Origin: Chthoniobacter flavus Ellin428
Lineage (GTDB): Bacteria > Verrucomicrobiota > Verrucomicrobiia > Chthoniobacterales > Chthoniobacteraceae
Length of the DNA stretch: 64,000 nucleotides
NCBI RefSeq assembly: GCF_000173075.1
Contig: NZ_ABVL01000002.1
Location: forward strand, 496,001 to 560,000
Direction of reading: 5' to 3'
A program made the translations under genes and the position numbers. A model generated the notes under the pieces. The model did not search any database, was not told the origin of the DNA, and worked only from the letters and a program-made list of their open reading frames with translations. Positions 26,498 to 35,198 of the stretch are shown piece after piece (positions within the stretch are counted from its first letter, which is position 1; every line of letters begins with the position of its first letter).

Positions 26498-27946
26498 ATG
26501 CTCCCGAATCACCTCTGCTCCCGCCGCCACTTCCTGCATGCCAACGGCTTCGGCCTCGGCTCACTCGCGCTTGCCTGGCTGTTGAAGCAGGACGGCCTGC
26601 TCGCCGCGCCGGAGAAGCCGAATGTCGACGGCCCGATTCACTACGACCTGTTGCCGAAGACGCCGAACTTCGAGCCGCAAGCCAAGGCCATGATCTGCCT
26701 CTTCATGATGGGCGGCCCGTCGCAGATGGATCTCTTCGATCCGAAGCCGATGCTGCAAAAGTATGACGGCCAGAAATTCCCCGGTGAAATCAAATACGAC
26801 AATCTCGCCCAGGCTTCTTCCAAGGTTCTCGGTTCGCCGTGGAAATTCTCGAAGCACGGGCAGTGCGGCATGGAGCTGAGCGAGTTGCTCCCTTATCTCT
26901 CCGAAGTCGTCGACGACATCACGCTCATCCGCTCCATGCAATCCGGCGTGAGCAATCACGCGCAAGGCCTCTACGCCATTAACAATGGCCGCATCAGCGC
27001 CGGCCGGCCGACCGTCGGCTCGTGGCTTACCTATGGACTTGGCAGCGAGACGCAGGAACTGCCCGCCTACATGGTGCTCGCGCATCCGGGCGGACTGCCC
27101 ACTTTCCAGGGCGAACACTTCACCAACGGCTGGCTGCCCGCGCTATATCAAGGCACGCTCATTCGCCCCACCGAACCGCACATTCTCAACCTCGACCCAC
27201 CGGCCGAACTCGCCGGCAAGGCGCAGGATCGCCAGCTCGACCTGCTCAAGTCGCTCAACGAAGAGCATCTCGCCCAGCACCCCGGCGAACTCGATCTCGA
27301 AGCCCGCATCTCCAGCTACCAACTCGCCGCGCGCATGCAAACCGCGGCCAAGGAAGCGCTCGATATCTCCAGCGAACCCGACTACATCAAGAAGCTCTAC
27401 GGCGTCGACAAGAACGAGACCAAGGATTACGCGACGCGCTGCATCATCGCGCGTCGGCTCATCGAACGCGGGGTGCGCTACGTGCAGGTCTTGAATTCCG
27501 GCCAGAGCTGGGATCAGCACAGCTCGCTCATCTCGGCGCTGCCGAAGAATTGCGCGGCCGTCGATCAGCCCAGCGCCGCACTCGTCACCGATCTCAAGCA
27601 ACGCGGATTGCTCGACAGCACGGTCGTGCAATGGGGCGGCGAAATGGGCCGCCTGCCGGTCTTGCAAAACGACGCCGGACGCGACAAATGGGGCCGCGAC
27701 CACAACACCTTCGGCTTCACCCATTGGGTCGCCGGCGGCGGCTTCAAGGGCGGCTACGTCCATGGCGAAACGGACGAATGGAGCCACCACGCGGTGAAGG
27801 ACATCGTCCATCACTACGACTGGCACGCCACGCTGCTGCACAACTTCGGTCTCGACTACCAAAAGCTCGTCTACAAGCGCAACGGCACCAACGCCTCGCT
27901 CGTCGACGGTCAGGAAGCGCGCATCGTCAAAGAGCTGCTCGCGTAA
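26498..27946 (+). CDS. Tat-exported DUF1501 protein
   Basis: A 482-residue protein. A twin-arginine signal (SRRHFLHANGFGLGSLALAW) is followed by the sulfatase-like alkaline phosphatase fold of DUF1501: ICLFMMGGPSQMDLFDPKP, VQWGGEMGRLPVLQNDAGRD and the HYDWHATLLHNFGLD end. DUF1501 genes nearly always sit next to DUF1549/DUF1553 genes, as here. The pair probably acts as one extracytoplasmic unit. The 100-bp gap before it holds reiterated 'cactaag/attact' words, a weak version of the inverted repeats elsewhere. Confidence 0.92.
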   Translation: MLPNHLCSRRHFLHANGFGLGSLALAWLLKQDGLLAAPEKPNVDGPIHYDLLPKTPNFEPQAKAMICLFMMGGPSQMDLFDPKPMLQKYDGQKFPGEIKYDNLAQASSKVLGSPWKFSKHGQCGMELSELLPYLSEVVDDITLIRSMQSGVSNHAQGLYAINNGRISAGRPTVGSWLTYGLGSETQELPAYMVLAHPGGLPTFQGEHFTNGWLPALYQGTLIRPTEPHILNLDPPAELAGKAQDRQLDLLKSLNEEHLAQHPGELDLEARISSYQLAARMQTAAKEALDISSEPDYIKKLYGVDKNETKDYATRCIIARRLIERGVRYVQVLNSGQSWDQHSSLISALPKNCAAVDQPSAALVTDLKQRGLLDSTVVQWGGEMGRLPVLQNDAGRDKWGRDHNTFGFTHWVAGGGFKGGYVHGETDEWSHHAVKDIVHHYDWHATLLHNFGLDYQKLVYKRNGTNASLVDGQEARIVKELLA

Positions 27947-27973
27947 CGCGCCCGAAAGATGTGCGATGACCCC

Positions 27974-28201
27974 TATCCCGGAGGGATACCGGACCGTAGT
28001 CGGGGGTTGAGCGAGTCTGCGAGCGACACCCCCGGAAACCGTCCTCCCAAAAGGTGCACCCCGGAGATGGTGCCGGAATTTCTCGCTGCGGGTAGATTCC
28101 ACCACCCCTTTGGGGTGGAATCGGTGAAGGATGATTGTCCGGGGGTGTCGCTCGCCAAACTCGCTTTACCCCCGGCTACGGTCCTTCATCCCTTCGGGAT
28201 A
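27974..28201. repeat. 230-bp intergenic inverted repeat with nested hairpin
   Basis: Arms 27974-28036 and 28138-28201 pair over about 60 bp with scattered mismatches (tatcccggagggat ... cgacacccccgga against its complement). Between them a perfect smaller hairpin (gattccacc ... ggtggaatc, 28095-28122) is nested. It separates the DUF1501 gene from the sialidase gene. The outer arm sequence is G/C-rich and unlike the other repeats of the window. Confidence 0.88.
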
Positions 28202-28270
28202 GCCTGCCGCATGACCACAAAGATCCCCCTCGTTCCCAAGCGCCAGCGCCCGGCATCCATACGGTTCAGG

Positions 28271-29392
28271 ATGACATTGTGTCGCGCGGTTTTGCTATTG
28301 CTCAGCCTCGTCGCCACCGCACCCCTTTCGCGCGCCGAAGAGAACACCGTCGTCCTCAACATCGAGCCAACCAAGGAGCATCCGCGCAACTCGGAAGGCT
28401 CCTTCGTCCGTCTCAAGTCCGGCCGCATCCTTTTCTACTACTCTCAATTCTACGGCGGGGCCGAGGATGGCAGCGCCGCCCGTATCGCCGCCATTCATTC
28501 GGATGACAGCGGCAGAACATGGAGCGCTCCCGAGGTCGTGCTCGAAAACACCGCGGGCAACAACGTGATGAGCGTCACGCTGCTGCGCCTTGCCAGCGGC
28601 AGGCTCGCCTTCTTCTACATTCTCAAGAACAGCTGGCTCGACGCACGGCCTTATGTCCGTTTCTCCACCGACGAAGCGGCCACGTGGTCCGAGCCGAAGC
28701 TTGTCGTCGCCGCACCGGGTTATTTTGTGCTCAACAATGACCGCGTGGTGCAGCTTTCCAGCGGACGCCTCGTCGCCCCGGTCGCCTTTCACCGCTCGCG
28801 CCTCGACGACCCGCATAGTGCCAAATCCTTCGACGGGCGGGCCATCGATCTCTGGTACTATTCCGATGACGAAGGACAGACCTGGCAGCAATCGTGGAGC
28901 TGGTGGGGCATTCCAGTAAACAGCAACAGCGGCCTGCAGGAACCCGGCGTCGTGGAGCTTGCCGATGGCCAACTCTTCAGTTGGGCGCGCACCGACCAGG
29001 GCGTGCAATACGGCTTCAGCTCCGCCGATCACGGTAAAGACTGGACCGCCCCCGCACCGACGGAACTGAAATCGCCCACCTCGCCCGCGAGCATCAAGCG
29101 CCTGCCCGATTCCTCCAACCTGCTCGCCATCTACAACGATCACTCCGGACGTTTCCCCTTCCCGCCCAAGCGCCGTGCGCCGCTGGTTGCCGCCATTTCC
29201 ACCGACAATGGCCTGACGTGGCCCAAGGCGAAGCTCATCGAGGAAGATCTCAATGGTTGGTACTGTTACACCGCCATGTATTTCGTCGACGACGCCGTGC
29301 TGCTCGCCTACTGCGCTGGCGACGACAAAGTCGGCGGCCTCAACCGCCTGCGCATCCGCCGCATCACCCTCGATTGGCTGCCAACGAAATGA
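28271..29392 (+). CDS. Secreted exo-alpha-sialidase-like six-blade propeller
   Basis: A 373-residue protein from ATG 28271, giving the signal peptide MTLCRAVLLLLSLVATAPLS; ATG 28211 is also in frame. Asp-box-like motifs recur (SDDSGRTWSAPEVV, STDEAATWSEPKLV, SDDEGQTWQQSW, STDNGLTWPKAKL). An early Arg-containing FVRLKSGRILFYYS and the Glu in QEPGVVELADGQLF fit sialidase or BNR-type propellers. The sugar cleaved is uncertain; many such genes in this phylum are annotated only as sialidase-like. The last codon overlaps an ATG (ATGA) of the next open frame. Confidence 0.85.
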   Translation: MTLCRAVLLLLSLVATAPLSRAEENTVVLNIEPTKEHPRNSEGSFVRLKSGRILFYYSQFYGGAEDGSAARIAAIHSDDSGRTWSAPEVVLENTAGNNVMSVTLLRLASGRLAFFYILKNSWLDARPYVRFSTDEAATWSEPKLVVAAPGYFVLNNDRVVQLSSGRLVAPVAFHRSRLDDPHSAKSFDGRAIDLWYYSDDEGQTWQQSWSWWGIPVNSNSGLQEPGVVELADGQLFSWARTDQGVQYGFSSADHGKDWTAPAPTELKSPTSPASIKRLPDSSNLLAIYNDHSGRFPFPPKRRAPLVAAISTDNGLTWPKAKLIEEDLNGWYCYTAMYFVDDAVLLAYCAGDDKVGGLNRLRIRRITLDWLPTK

Positions 29393-29418
29393 AGACGGCC
29401 CAACCCATTCTTTGCCGC

Positions 29419-29540
29419 CTCGTTCCCAAGCTCCAGCTTGGGAATGCCAATGTCTGCGAAGCTCCAGCTTCGAGTGACGCCTGGCACGAAGCTGGAGCTT
29501 CGAAGACAAGTGCGTTCCCAAGCCGGAGCTTGGGAACGAG
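29419..29540. repeat. Inverted repeat, 'gttcccaagc/gaagctccagcttc' type, copy 1
   Basis: The 54-nt arms at 29419-29472 and 29487-29540 pair almost completely. Each arm is itself made of two small palindromes (ttcccaagctccagcttggg and gaagctccagcttc). It lies after the sialidase stop and in the same open frame as the amidohydrolase, where it would encode a peptide such as LVPKLQLGN and SAFPSRSLGTR. The right arm shares 51 of 54 bases with 31478-31531. Confidence 0.92.
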
Positions 29541-29610
29541 GGCCGGCTCGGGAATGAGGGTCTCTTTGATGAGAGTGATTGAAGTGGGACGCGCCGGAGC
29601 GCGTCCCTCC

Positions 29611-31353
29611 GTGGCACAACGCGGCCGCGCCCGCCTCCTCGCCTGCGCCCTCGCTGCCGCGACACTTCTCTCCACCCACGCCGCGGAAACTCCCGACCTC
29701 ATCGTTCACCACGGCAAGATCGTCTCCGTCGACGACCACTTCTCCATCCAGGAAGCCATGGCACTCCGCGATGGCAAAATCCTCGCGCTCGGCAAGGACG
29801 CCGACATCCTCGCGACCAAGGACGACCACACACGCGTGATCGATCTCGACGGCAAGACCGTCCTCCCCGGCCTCATCGACTCGCACATGCACCCCACGGG
29901 TGCCTCGATGACCGAGTTCGAAAATCCCATCCCGGATTTCGAAACCATCCAGGACGTACTCGATTACGTGAAGGCCCGCGCCCAGGCGCTCCCCGAGGGC
30001 GAATGGATCGTCCTCAGCCAGGTCTTCATCACCCGCCTGCGCGAGCAGCGTTACCCGACGCGCGCGGAACTCGATCAGGCCGCGCCGAAAAATCCCGTGC
30101 TCTATCGCACCGGTCCGGATGCCTCCCTCAACTCCCTCGCCCTTTCGCTCAGCGGCATCGATCGCAATTTCAAGATCACCGACGGCGGCGCGGGCTTTGC
30201 CGAGATGGATCCGAAAACCGGCGAGCCGACCGGCATCCTCCGCAATGCCACCCGCTTCGTGCGGGTGAAACCCGTCGAGACCGTTCCTTCGCAGGCCGAC
30301 CGGCTGAAGCGTCTCGCCGAGCTGTTTCACGATTACAATTCCGTCGGCCTGACCAGCATCATCGATCGCGACTCCAGCGCCAGCGCAGTCAGCCTCTACA
30401 CGGCTTTGCGCGACCGCGGCGACCTGCACCTGCGCATCGGCATTTCCTACGGCGTCAGTTCCATCGGTCCTATCGAAACCGTGGAGAAACGCATTCGCGC
30501 CGTGGCCGCGCATCCGCTTTTCAAGGACAAGACCGGTCCGGTGCGCATCATCGGCACGAAGGTCTATCTCGACGGCGGCATGCTCACCGGCAGCGCCTAC
30601 ATGCAAAAGCCGTGGGGCCTCAGCAAAATCTATTCGATTACCGATCCGAACTATCGTGGCGTCCTCTTCATTCCGCCGGAACGACTCGTCCCAATGGTGC
30701 GCACGGCGGTCGAAAACGGGCTGCAATTCACCGCTCACTCCGTCGGCGACGGTGCGGTGCAAACGCTGCTCGACGCCTACGAAACGGTCTCGCACGAAAT
30801 GCCCATCCGGCAGACGCGCCCCTGCATAACACACGCGAATTTTCAAAGCCGCGCCGCGATCGATCAAGCCGCGCGCCTGGGCGTGGTCATGGACCTCCAG
30901 CCCGCCTGGCTCTATCTCGACACCCGCACGCTCTCCACGCAATTCGGCAATGAGCGGCTCCGCTGGTTTCAGCCGCTGCACAGCCTCTTCGCCGCGGGAG
31001 TGATTGTCGGCGGCGGTTCCGATCACATGCAGAAAATTGGTTCACTGCGCTCCGTGAATCCTTACAATCCCTTCCTCGGCATGGGCACGGCCATCACCCG
31101 CAAGGCCAAGTGGTACGAGGGCCAGTTGCACCCCGAGGAAGCGCTGACGCGCGAAGAGGCCATCCGCTTCTACACGCGCAACAACGCCTACCTGCTTTTC
31201 AACGAGCAAAACGTCGGCTCACTCGAACCCGGCAAACGCGGGGATTTCGTCGTGCTTGACCGGGACATCCTCACTTGTCCGGTGGAGGAGATTCGCGACA
31301 TTCAAGTCAACGCGACCTGGCTCGACGGCAAACCCATTTACGCCCGGCCATGA
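29611..31353 (+). CDS. Exported metal-dependent amidohydrolase (YtcJ/AmdC-like, PF07969)
   Basis: About 580 residues from GTG 29611, which gives a clean signal peptide (RARLLACALAAATLLSTHAA). In-frame ATGs at 29389, 29554 and 29569 would add N-terminal residues, and the longest also includes the repeat element. The amidohydrolase-3 pattern is clear: GKTVLPGLIDSHMHPTG, GLQFTAHSVGDGAVQTLLDA, VIVGGGSDHMQKIG, and the C-terminal GSLEPGKRGDFVVLDRDI. These enzymes hydrolyse amides or cyclic ureas using one or two zinc ions. The substrate is unknown. It stands between a sialidase and a DUF1549/1553 gene. Confidence 0.88.
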   Translation: MAQRGRARLLACALAAATLLSTHAAETPDLIVHHGKIVSVDDHFSIQEAMALRDGKILALGKDADILATKDDHTRVIDLDGKTVLPGLIDSHMHPTGASMTEFENPIPDFETIQDVLDYVKARAQALPEGEWIVLSQVFITRLREQRYPTRAELDQAAPKNPVLYRTGPDASLNSLALSLSGIDRNFKITDGGAGFAEMDPKTGEPTGILRNATRFVRVKPVETVPSQADRLKRLAELFHDYNSVGLTSIIDRDSSASAVSLYTALRDRGDLHLRIGISYGVSSIGPIETVEKRIRAVAAHPLFKDKTGPVRIIGTKVYLDGGMLTGSAYMQKPWGLSKIYSITDPNYRGVLFIPPERLVPMVRTAVENGLQFTAHSVGDGAVQTLLDAYETVSHEMPIRQTRPCITHANFQSRAAIDQAARLGVVMDLQPAWLYLDTRTLSTQFGNERLRWFQPLHSLFAAGVIVGGGSDHMQKIGSLRSVNPYNPFLGMGTAITRKAKWYEGQLHPEEALTREEAIRFYTRNNAYLLFNEQNVGSLEPGKRGDFVVLDRDILTCPVEEIRDIQVNATWLDGKPIYARP

Positions 31354-31389
31354 AAATTCATCCTCAGTTTGGAACCATTGTCTGCGCAG

Positions 31390-31531
31390 CTTTGCGGCGT
31401 CGCCGCAAAGAGTGTGGCAGCGGCATCCTGTCATCCACCGACCAGCGGCAGGATGCCGCTGCCACTCTGCCCCCGCTCGAAGCAGGAGCTTCGCAGACAA
31501 GTGCGTTCCCAAGCTGGAGCTTGGGAACGAG
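31390..31531. repeat. Composite inverted-repeat element, copy 2
   Basis: Three parts are visible. The first is a perfect palindrome at 31390-31410 (ctttgcggcg/cgccgcaaag). The second is a pair of ~20-nt arms at 31409-31430 and 31449-31468 (gtggcagcggcatcctg and its complement). The third is a 54-bp segment at 31478-31531 that matches the right arm of the 29419-29540 repeat at 51 of 54 bases. Like that copy, it lies between a gene stop (31353) and the signal peptide of the next gene, and is in frame with it. Confidence 0.9.
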
Positions 31532-31538
31532 GATCTGT

Positions 31539-34500
31539 TTGTCCGCCGTTCGATTACTGGCCTGCGCACTCGCCACGACAGCGCTCACCGTCAACGCCGC
31601 GGAGCCACCAGCCTCCGTGACCCCGGACGCCATGCGTCTGCTCAAGAGCAACTGCTTCTCCTGCCACAACGATCAAAAGAAAAAGGGCGGTCTGGTGATG
31701 ACCTCGCGCGATTCGCTGATCAAAGGCGGCGACAACGGCCCCACCCTCGATCTCAAGACCCCGGACAAGAGCGCCCTCCTCGATGCTCTCGCCGCGGACG
31801 CTGATCCGCACATGCCGCCGAAGAAACAACTCTCCGCGCCGCAAATCGATCTCCTGAAACAATGGATTCGTGATGGTGCGAAGTGGGATGCCTCCGCGCT
31901 CGTGCGGCAGCCCTCCACGCCGCGCGCGGTCACCGTGGCGGCGCCGCCGGCGTCGTATCATCCCATTCTCGCGCTGGCACTGTCGCCGGATTCCACACGC
32001 CTCGCCGTCGGCTGCGGCGGCGACGTGGTCCTCTACGATGTCTCCGGCACCAAGCTCGATGTTGTTTCTCGCGCGAATGCGCAGCCCGATCCCGTTCAAT
32101 CCATCGCGTGGAGCGCGGACGGCAAACATCTGGCCACGGGAGCATTTCGCCGCGTGGTGATCTGGAATGTCGAATCGCTGGCCAAGGAGCACGAGATCAC
32201 CGACGGCCTCACCGATCGCATCGCCGCGCTGCGCTTTCTGCCCGATGGCAACCAACTCGTGATCGCCGATGGCCGGGCCGACGAACTCGGCACGGTGCGG
32301 CTCGCCGAGGTCGCCACGGGCAAGATCACCGTTTCGTGGAATGCGCACGCCGATACGATCTTCGATCTCGCGGTGAGCAAGGATGGCAAACTCCTCGCCA
32401 CGGCCGGCGGCGACAAGCTGGTGAAACTCTGGGACCTCGAGACGCACAAGGAGCTCGCCAAACTCGAAGGCCACACCGCACAGGTCCTCTCGCTCGCTTT
32501 CAACGCCGATGACACGCAACTCGCCTCCGGTGGCGCGGATTTTCAACTCAAGGTCTGGGACGTAAAAACCCACGAGCGGCTCATGTCGCTCGGCACGCAC
32601 ACCACCCCGGTCGATGGCGTGGCCTGGGCGCCCAGCATTCCCGCGCTCGTCGCGGTGACGGCGGATGGCACGGTGGAACGCTTCACCGAGCTCAAGGCCA
32701 ACGCCGGCGCGGTGAGCACGGAAGTCCTGGCGAAGGAACAGAAATATTCCGCGGCGGAAACCATGCTGCACTGCGTGGCGACGACACCGAATGGCGAACG
32801 CATTTTCGCCGGTGCCCACGATGGACAACTCTTCGCCTACGGCAAGGATGGCAAGCTCGCGCAAAAACTCGCGGTCGATGCGCCCTCCACCGATTCTTCA
32901 GCCACAGCGAACGCGCCTCTCAGTTTCGTCCGCGACGTCCTACCCGTCCTCAGCAAGGCGGGTTGCAACGCCGGCTCCTGCCACGCCAAGCCCGATGGCC
33001 AGAATGGCTTCAAGCTCACCGTCTTCTCCTTCGATCCCAAGGCGGATTATCGCAATGTGACGCAGGATTCGCGTGGCCGCCGCATCTTCCCCGCCGCGCC
33101 CGGCGAGAGTCTGTTATTGCTCAAGGCGACCGACACCATCCCGCATGAGGGCGGCGAGCGGTTCACGAAAGACTCCAGCGCGTATCACACCATCGAGCAA
33201 TGGATTCGCAGCGGCATGGCCTTCCGCGCCGAGGGCGAGCCGACCCTGCAGCGTCTCGCCGCGGAGCCCGCCACGCATCTCTATCACAAGGGCGACGCGC
33301 AACAGTTGCACGTCAAAGCGCACTACTCCGATGGCTCGACTCGCGACGTCACCGCGCTGGCCAGCTTTTCCTCGAATGACAAGGACATCGCGCGTGTCAC
33401 CGACGATGGCGCGGTGGCGATCGGCAAGATGAGTGGCCAGGGCGTGGTCGTGGCCCGTTTCATGGGGCTGGTCGGCGATTCGCAGATCGAAGTGGCCGCG
33501 GATCACCTCCTGCCGGAGAGCCAGTATGCGAACCTGCCGGCAAACAATTTCATCGACGAACTCGCCTACGCGCAATTCAAGCGCCTCGGGCTGTTCCCCT
33601 CCGAGCCGTGCAGCGATGCGGAGTTTCTGCGCCGCGCCTCGCTCGACACCATCGGCGCGCTGCCGACCGCTGAAGAGGCCCGCGCGTTCCTGGAAGACAC
33701 CGCACCCGACAAACGCGACAAGCTCATCGATCGCCTGCTCTCGAATCCCTTTTACGCGGATTATTGGGCGAACAAATGGGCGGATCTGCTGCGGCCGAAC
33801 TCCGACCGCGTGGGCATCAAGAGCACCTACATTCTCGATCAATGGCTGCGCGAATGTTTCCGCGACAACATGCCTTACGATCAATTCGTGCGCGCCATCG
33901 TCACGACGGAGGGCAACACGCATCGCTACGGCCCGGCGGTGATCTATCGCGACCGACGGGAGCCCGTGGATGCGACGACGATGTTCAGCGAGCTCTTCCT
34001 CGGGGTGCGGCTCGACTGCGCGAAGTGTCATCATCATCCCAACGAAAAATGGGGACAGGACGATTTCTATCACATGGCGGCGTTCTTCGGCTCGATCCGG
34101 CATGAAGGCGCGGGCATCTCCGCGCCGATCTCAGCGGGCAACGAAACGTTCTATTTCGCACCGGGCAATACGGTGAAGCATCCGGTCACTGGCGAGGTCA
34201 TGGAACCACGACCGCCGGATGGCGAGGGATTCAAGGTCGCAGAGAATCAGAATCCGCGCGAGGCGCTGGCCGATTGGATGACCGATCCGAAGAATCCCTT
34301 CTTCGCCAGGGCGGTCGCCAATCGCATCTGGGCCGCCTTCTTCGGCAAAGGCATCGTCGATCCGGTCGATGACTTCCGCATTTCCAATCCGCCCTCGAAT
34401 GCCGCGCTGCTCGATGCGCTCGGCCAGGAAGTCATTCGGCAGAAGTTCAATCTCAAGGAACTCATGCGGACGATCATGCGCTCGCATCTCTACCAACTGA

Positions 34501-35033
34501 GTTCGGTGCCGAACGAATACAACAAGGCCGATACACGCAATTACTCGCGCGCTTATCGCCGCCGGATGCAGGCAGAGACACTCGCCGACGCACTGGCCGA
34601 CATCACCGGTGTGCCCACCGAATATGCCGGCATGCCGCCCGGCAGCCGCGCCATGCAGACCTGGAGTTTCAAGATCGATTCGCCGACCATGGATGCCTTC
34701 AGCCGGCCGAACTCGAGCACGGATTGCCCGTGTGAACGCGATTCGAAGCCGAGCATCGTGCAAGCGCTGCATCTCATGAACTCGCGCTTGCTGCAGGAGA
34801 AGCTCGACAGCACCGCCTCTACGGCGCGCGTGCAACGCCTCGCCACGAGCCAGCTCACGCCCGCGGAGATCGTCAACGATCTCTACCTCGCCTGCTACTC
34901 GCGCTTTCCGACCGAAGACGAATCGAAGGTGGCCACCGGCGCCTTCACCGCCGAAGGCGCCCAGCGCCGCGGCGCCACCGAAGACGTGCTTTGGTCGCTG
35001 CTGAACTCCGCGGAGTTTGTGTTCAATCACTGA
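31539..35033 (+). CDS. WD40-haem DUF1549/DUF1553 multidomain protein
   Basis: About 1164 residues from TTG 31539, giving the signal peptide MSAVRLLACALATTALTVNA; an ATG at 31350 overlaps the previous stop but runs through the repeat element. Domain order: cytochrome c with CFSCH (39-43); a WD40 propeller (about 145-430, for example GDKLVKLWDLETHKELAKLE); a second haem-like motif CNAGSCH (476-482); a bacterial Ig-like Big_2 domain (VKAHYSDGSTRDVTALASFS); DUF1549 (about 668-840, with CAKCH at 827-831); and DUF1553 (about 890-1160). The protein is probably periplasmic. The propeller may dock substrate or partner proteins to the redox part. No DUF1501 gene follows. Confidence 0.9.
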   Translation: MSAVRLLACALATTALTVNAAEPPASVTPDAMRLLKSNCFSCHNDQKKKGGLVMTSRDSLIKGGDNGPTLDLKTPDKSALLDALAADADPHMPPKKQLSAPQIDLLKQWIRDGAKWDASALVRQPSTPRAVTVAAPPASYHPILALALSPDSTRLAVGCGGDVVLYDVSGTKLDVVSRANAQPDPVQSIAWSADGKHLATGAFRRVVIWNVESLAKEHEITDGLTDRIAALRFLPDGNQLVIADGRADELGTVRLAEVATGKITVSWNAHADTIFDLAVSKDGKLLATAGGDKLVKLWDLETHKELAKLEGHTAQVLSLAFNADDTQLASGGADFQLKVWDVKTHERLMSLGTHTTPVDGVAWAPSIPALVAVTADGTVERFTELKANAGAVSTEVLAKEQKYSAAETMLHCVATTPNGERIFAGAHDGQLFAYGKDGKLAQKLAVDAPSTDSSATANAPLSFVRDVLPVLSKAGCNAGSCHAKPDGQNGFKLTVFSFDPKADYRNVTQDSRGRRIFPAAPGESLLLLKATDTIPHEGGERFTKDSSAYHTIEQWIRSGMAFRAEGEPTLQRLAAEPATHLYHKGDAQQLHVKAHYSDGSTRDVTALASFSSNDKDIARVTDDGAVAIGKMSGQGVVVARFMGLVGDSQIEVAADHLLPESQYANLPANNFIDELAYAQFKRLGLFPSEPCSDAEFLRRASLDTIGALPTAEEARAFLEDTAPDKRDKLIDRLLSNPFYADYWANKWADLLRPNSDRVGIKSTYILDQWLRECFRDNMPYDQFVRAIVTTEGNTHRYGPAVIYRDRREPVDATTMFSELFLGVRLDCAKCHHHPNEKWGQDDFYHMAAFFGSIRHEGAGISAPISAGNETFYFAPGNTVKHPVTGEVMEPRPPDGEGFKVAENQNPREALADWMTDPKNPFFARAVANRIWAAFFGKGIVDPVDDFRISNPPSNAALLDALGQEVIRQKFNLKELMRTIMRSHLYQLSSVPNEYNKADTRNYSRAYRRRMQAETLADALADITGVPTEYAGMPPGSRAMQTWSFKIDSPTMDAFSRPNSSTDCPCERDSKPSIVQALHLMNSRLLQEKLDSTASTARVQRLATSQLTPAEIVNDLYLACYSRFPTEDESKVATGAFTAEGAQRRGATEDVLWSLLNSAEFVFNH

Positions 35034-35052
35034 CGCGGCGACGCAGCAGAAC

Positions 35053-35162
35053 CCTGGGAGGGGCGACTTTCCAGTCGCCCTGCGTCGCGTAGCGACGCCC
35101 AAAAGAGAGGCGCTTCGCGCATCGGCTTTTCGTTCGGCGACTGGAAAGTCGCCGCTCCCAGG
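35053..35162. repeat. Inverted repeat between convergent genes, 'gcgacttt/ccagtcgcc' type
   Basis: The 27-nt arms 35053-35079 and 35136-35162 pair with a single mismatch (cctgggag...cgactttccagtcgcc and its complement). It lies between the ends of two convergent genes and could serve as a two-way terminator. Confidence 0.9.
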
Positions 35163-35198
35163 ATGCGATCTACGTCGGCACGATAGCGAAACCGCCGC

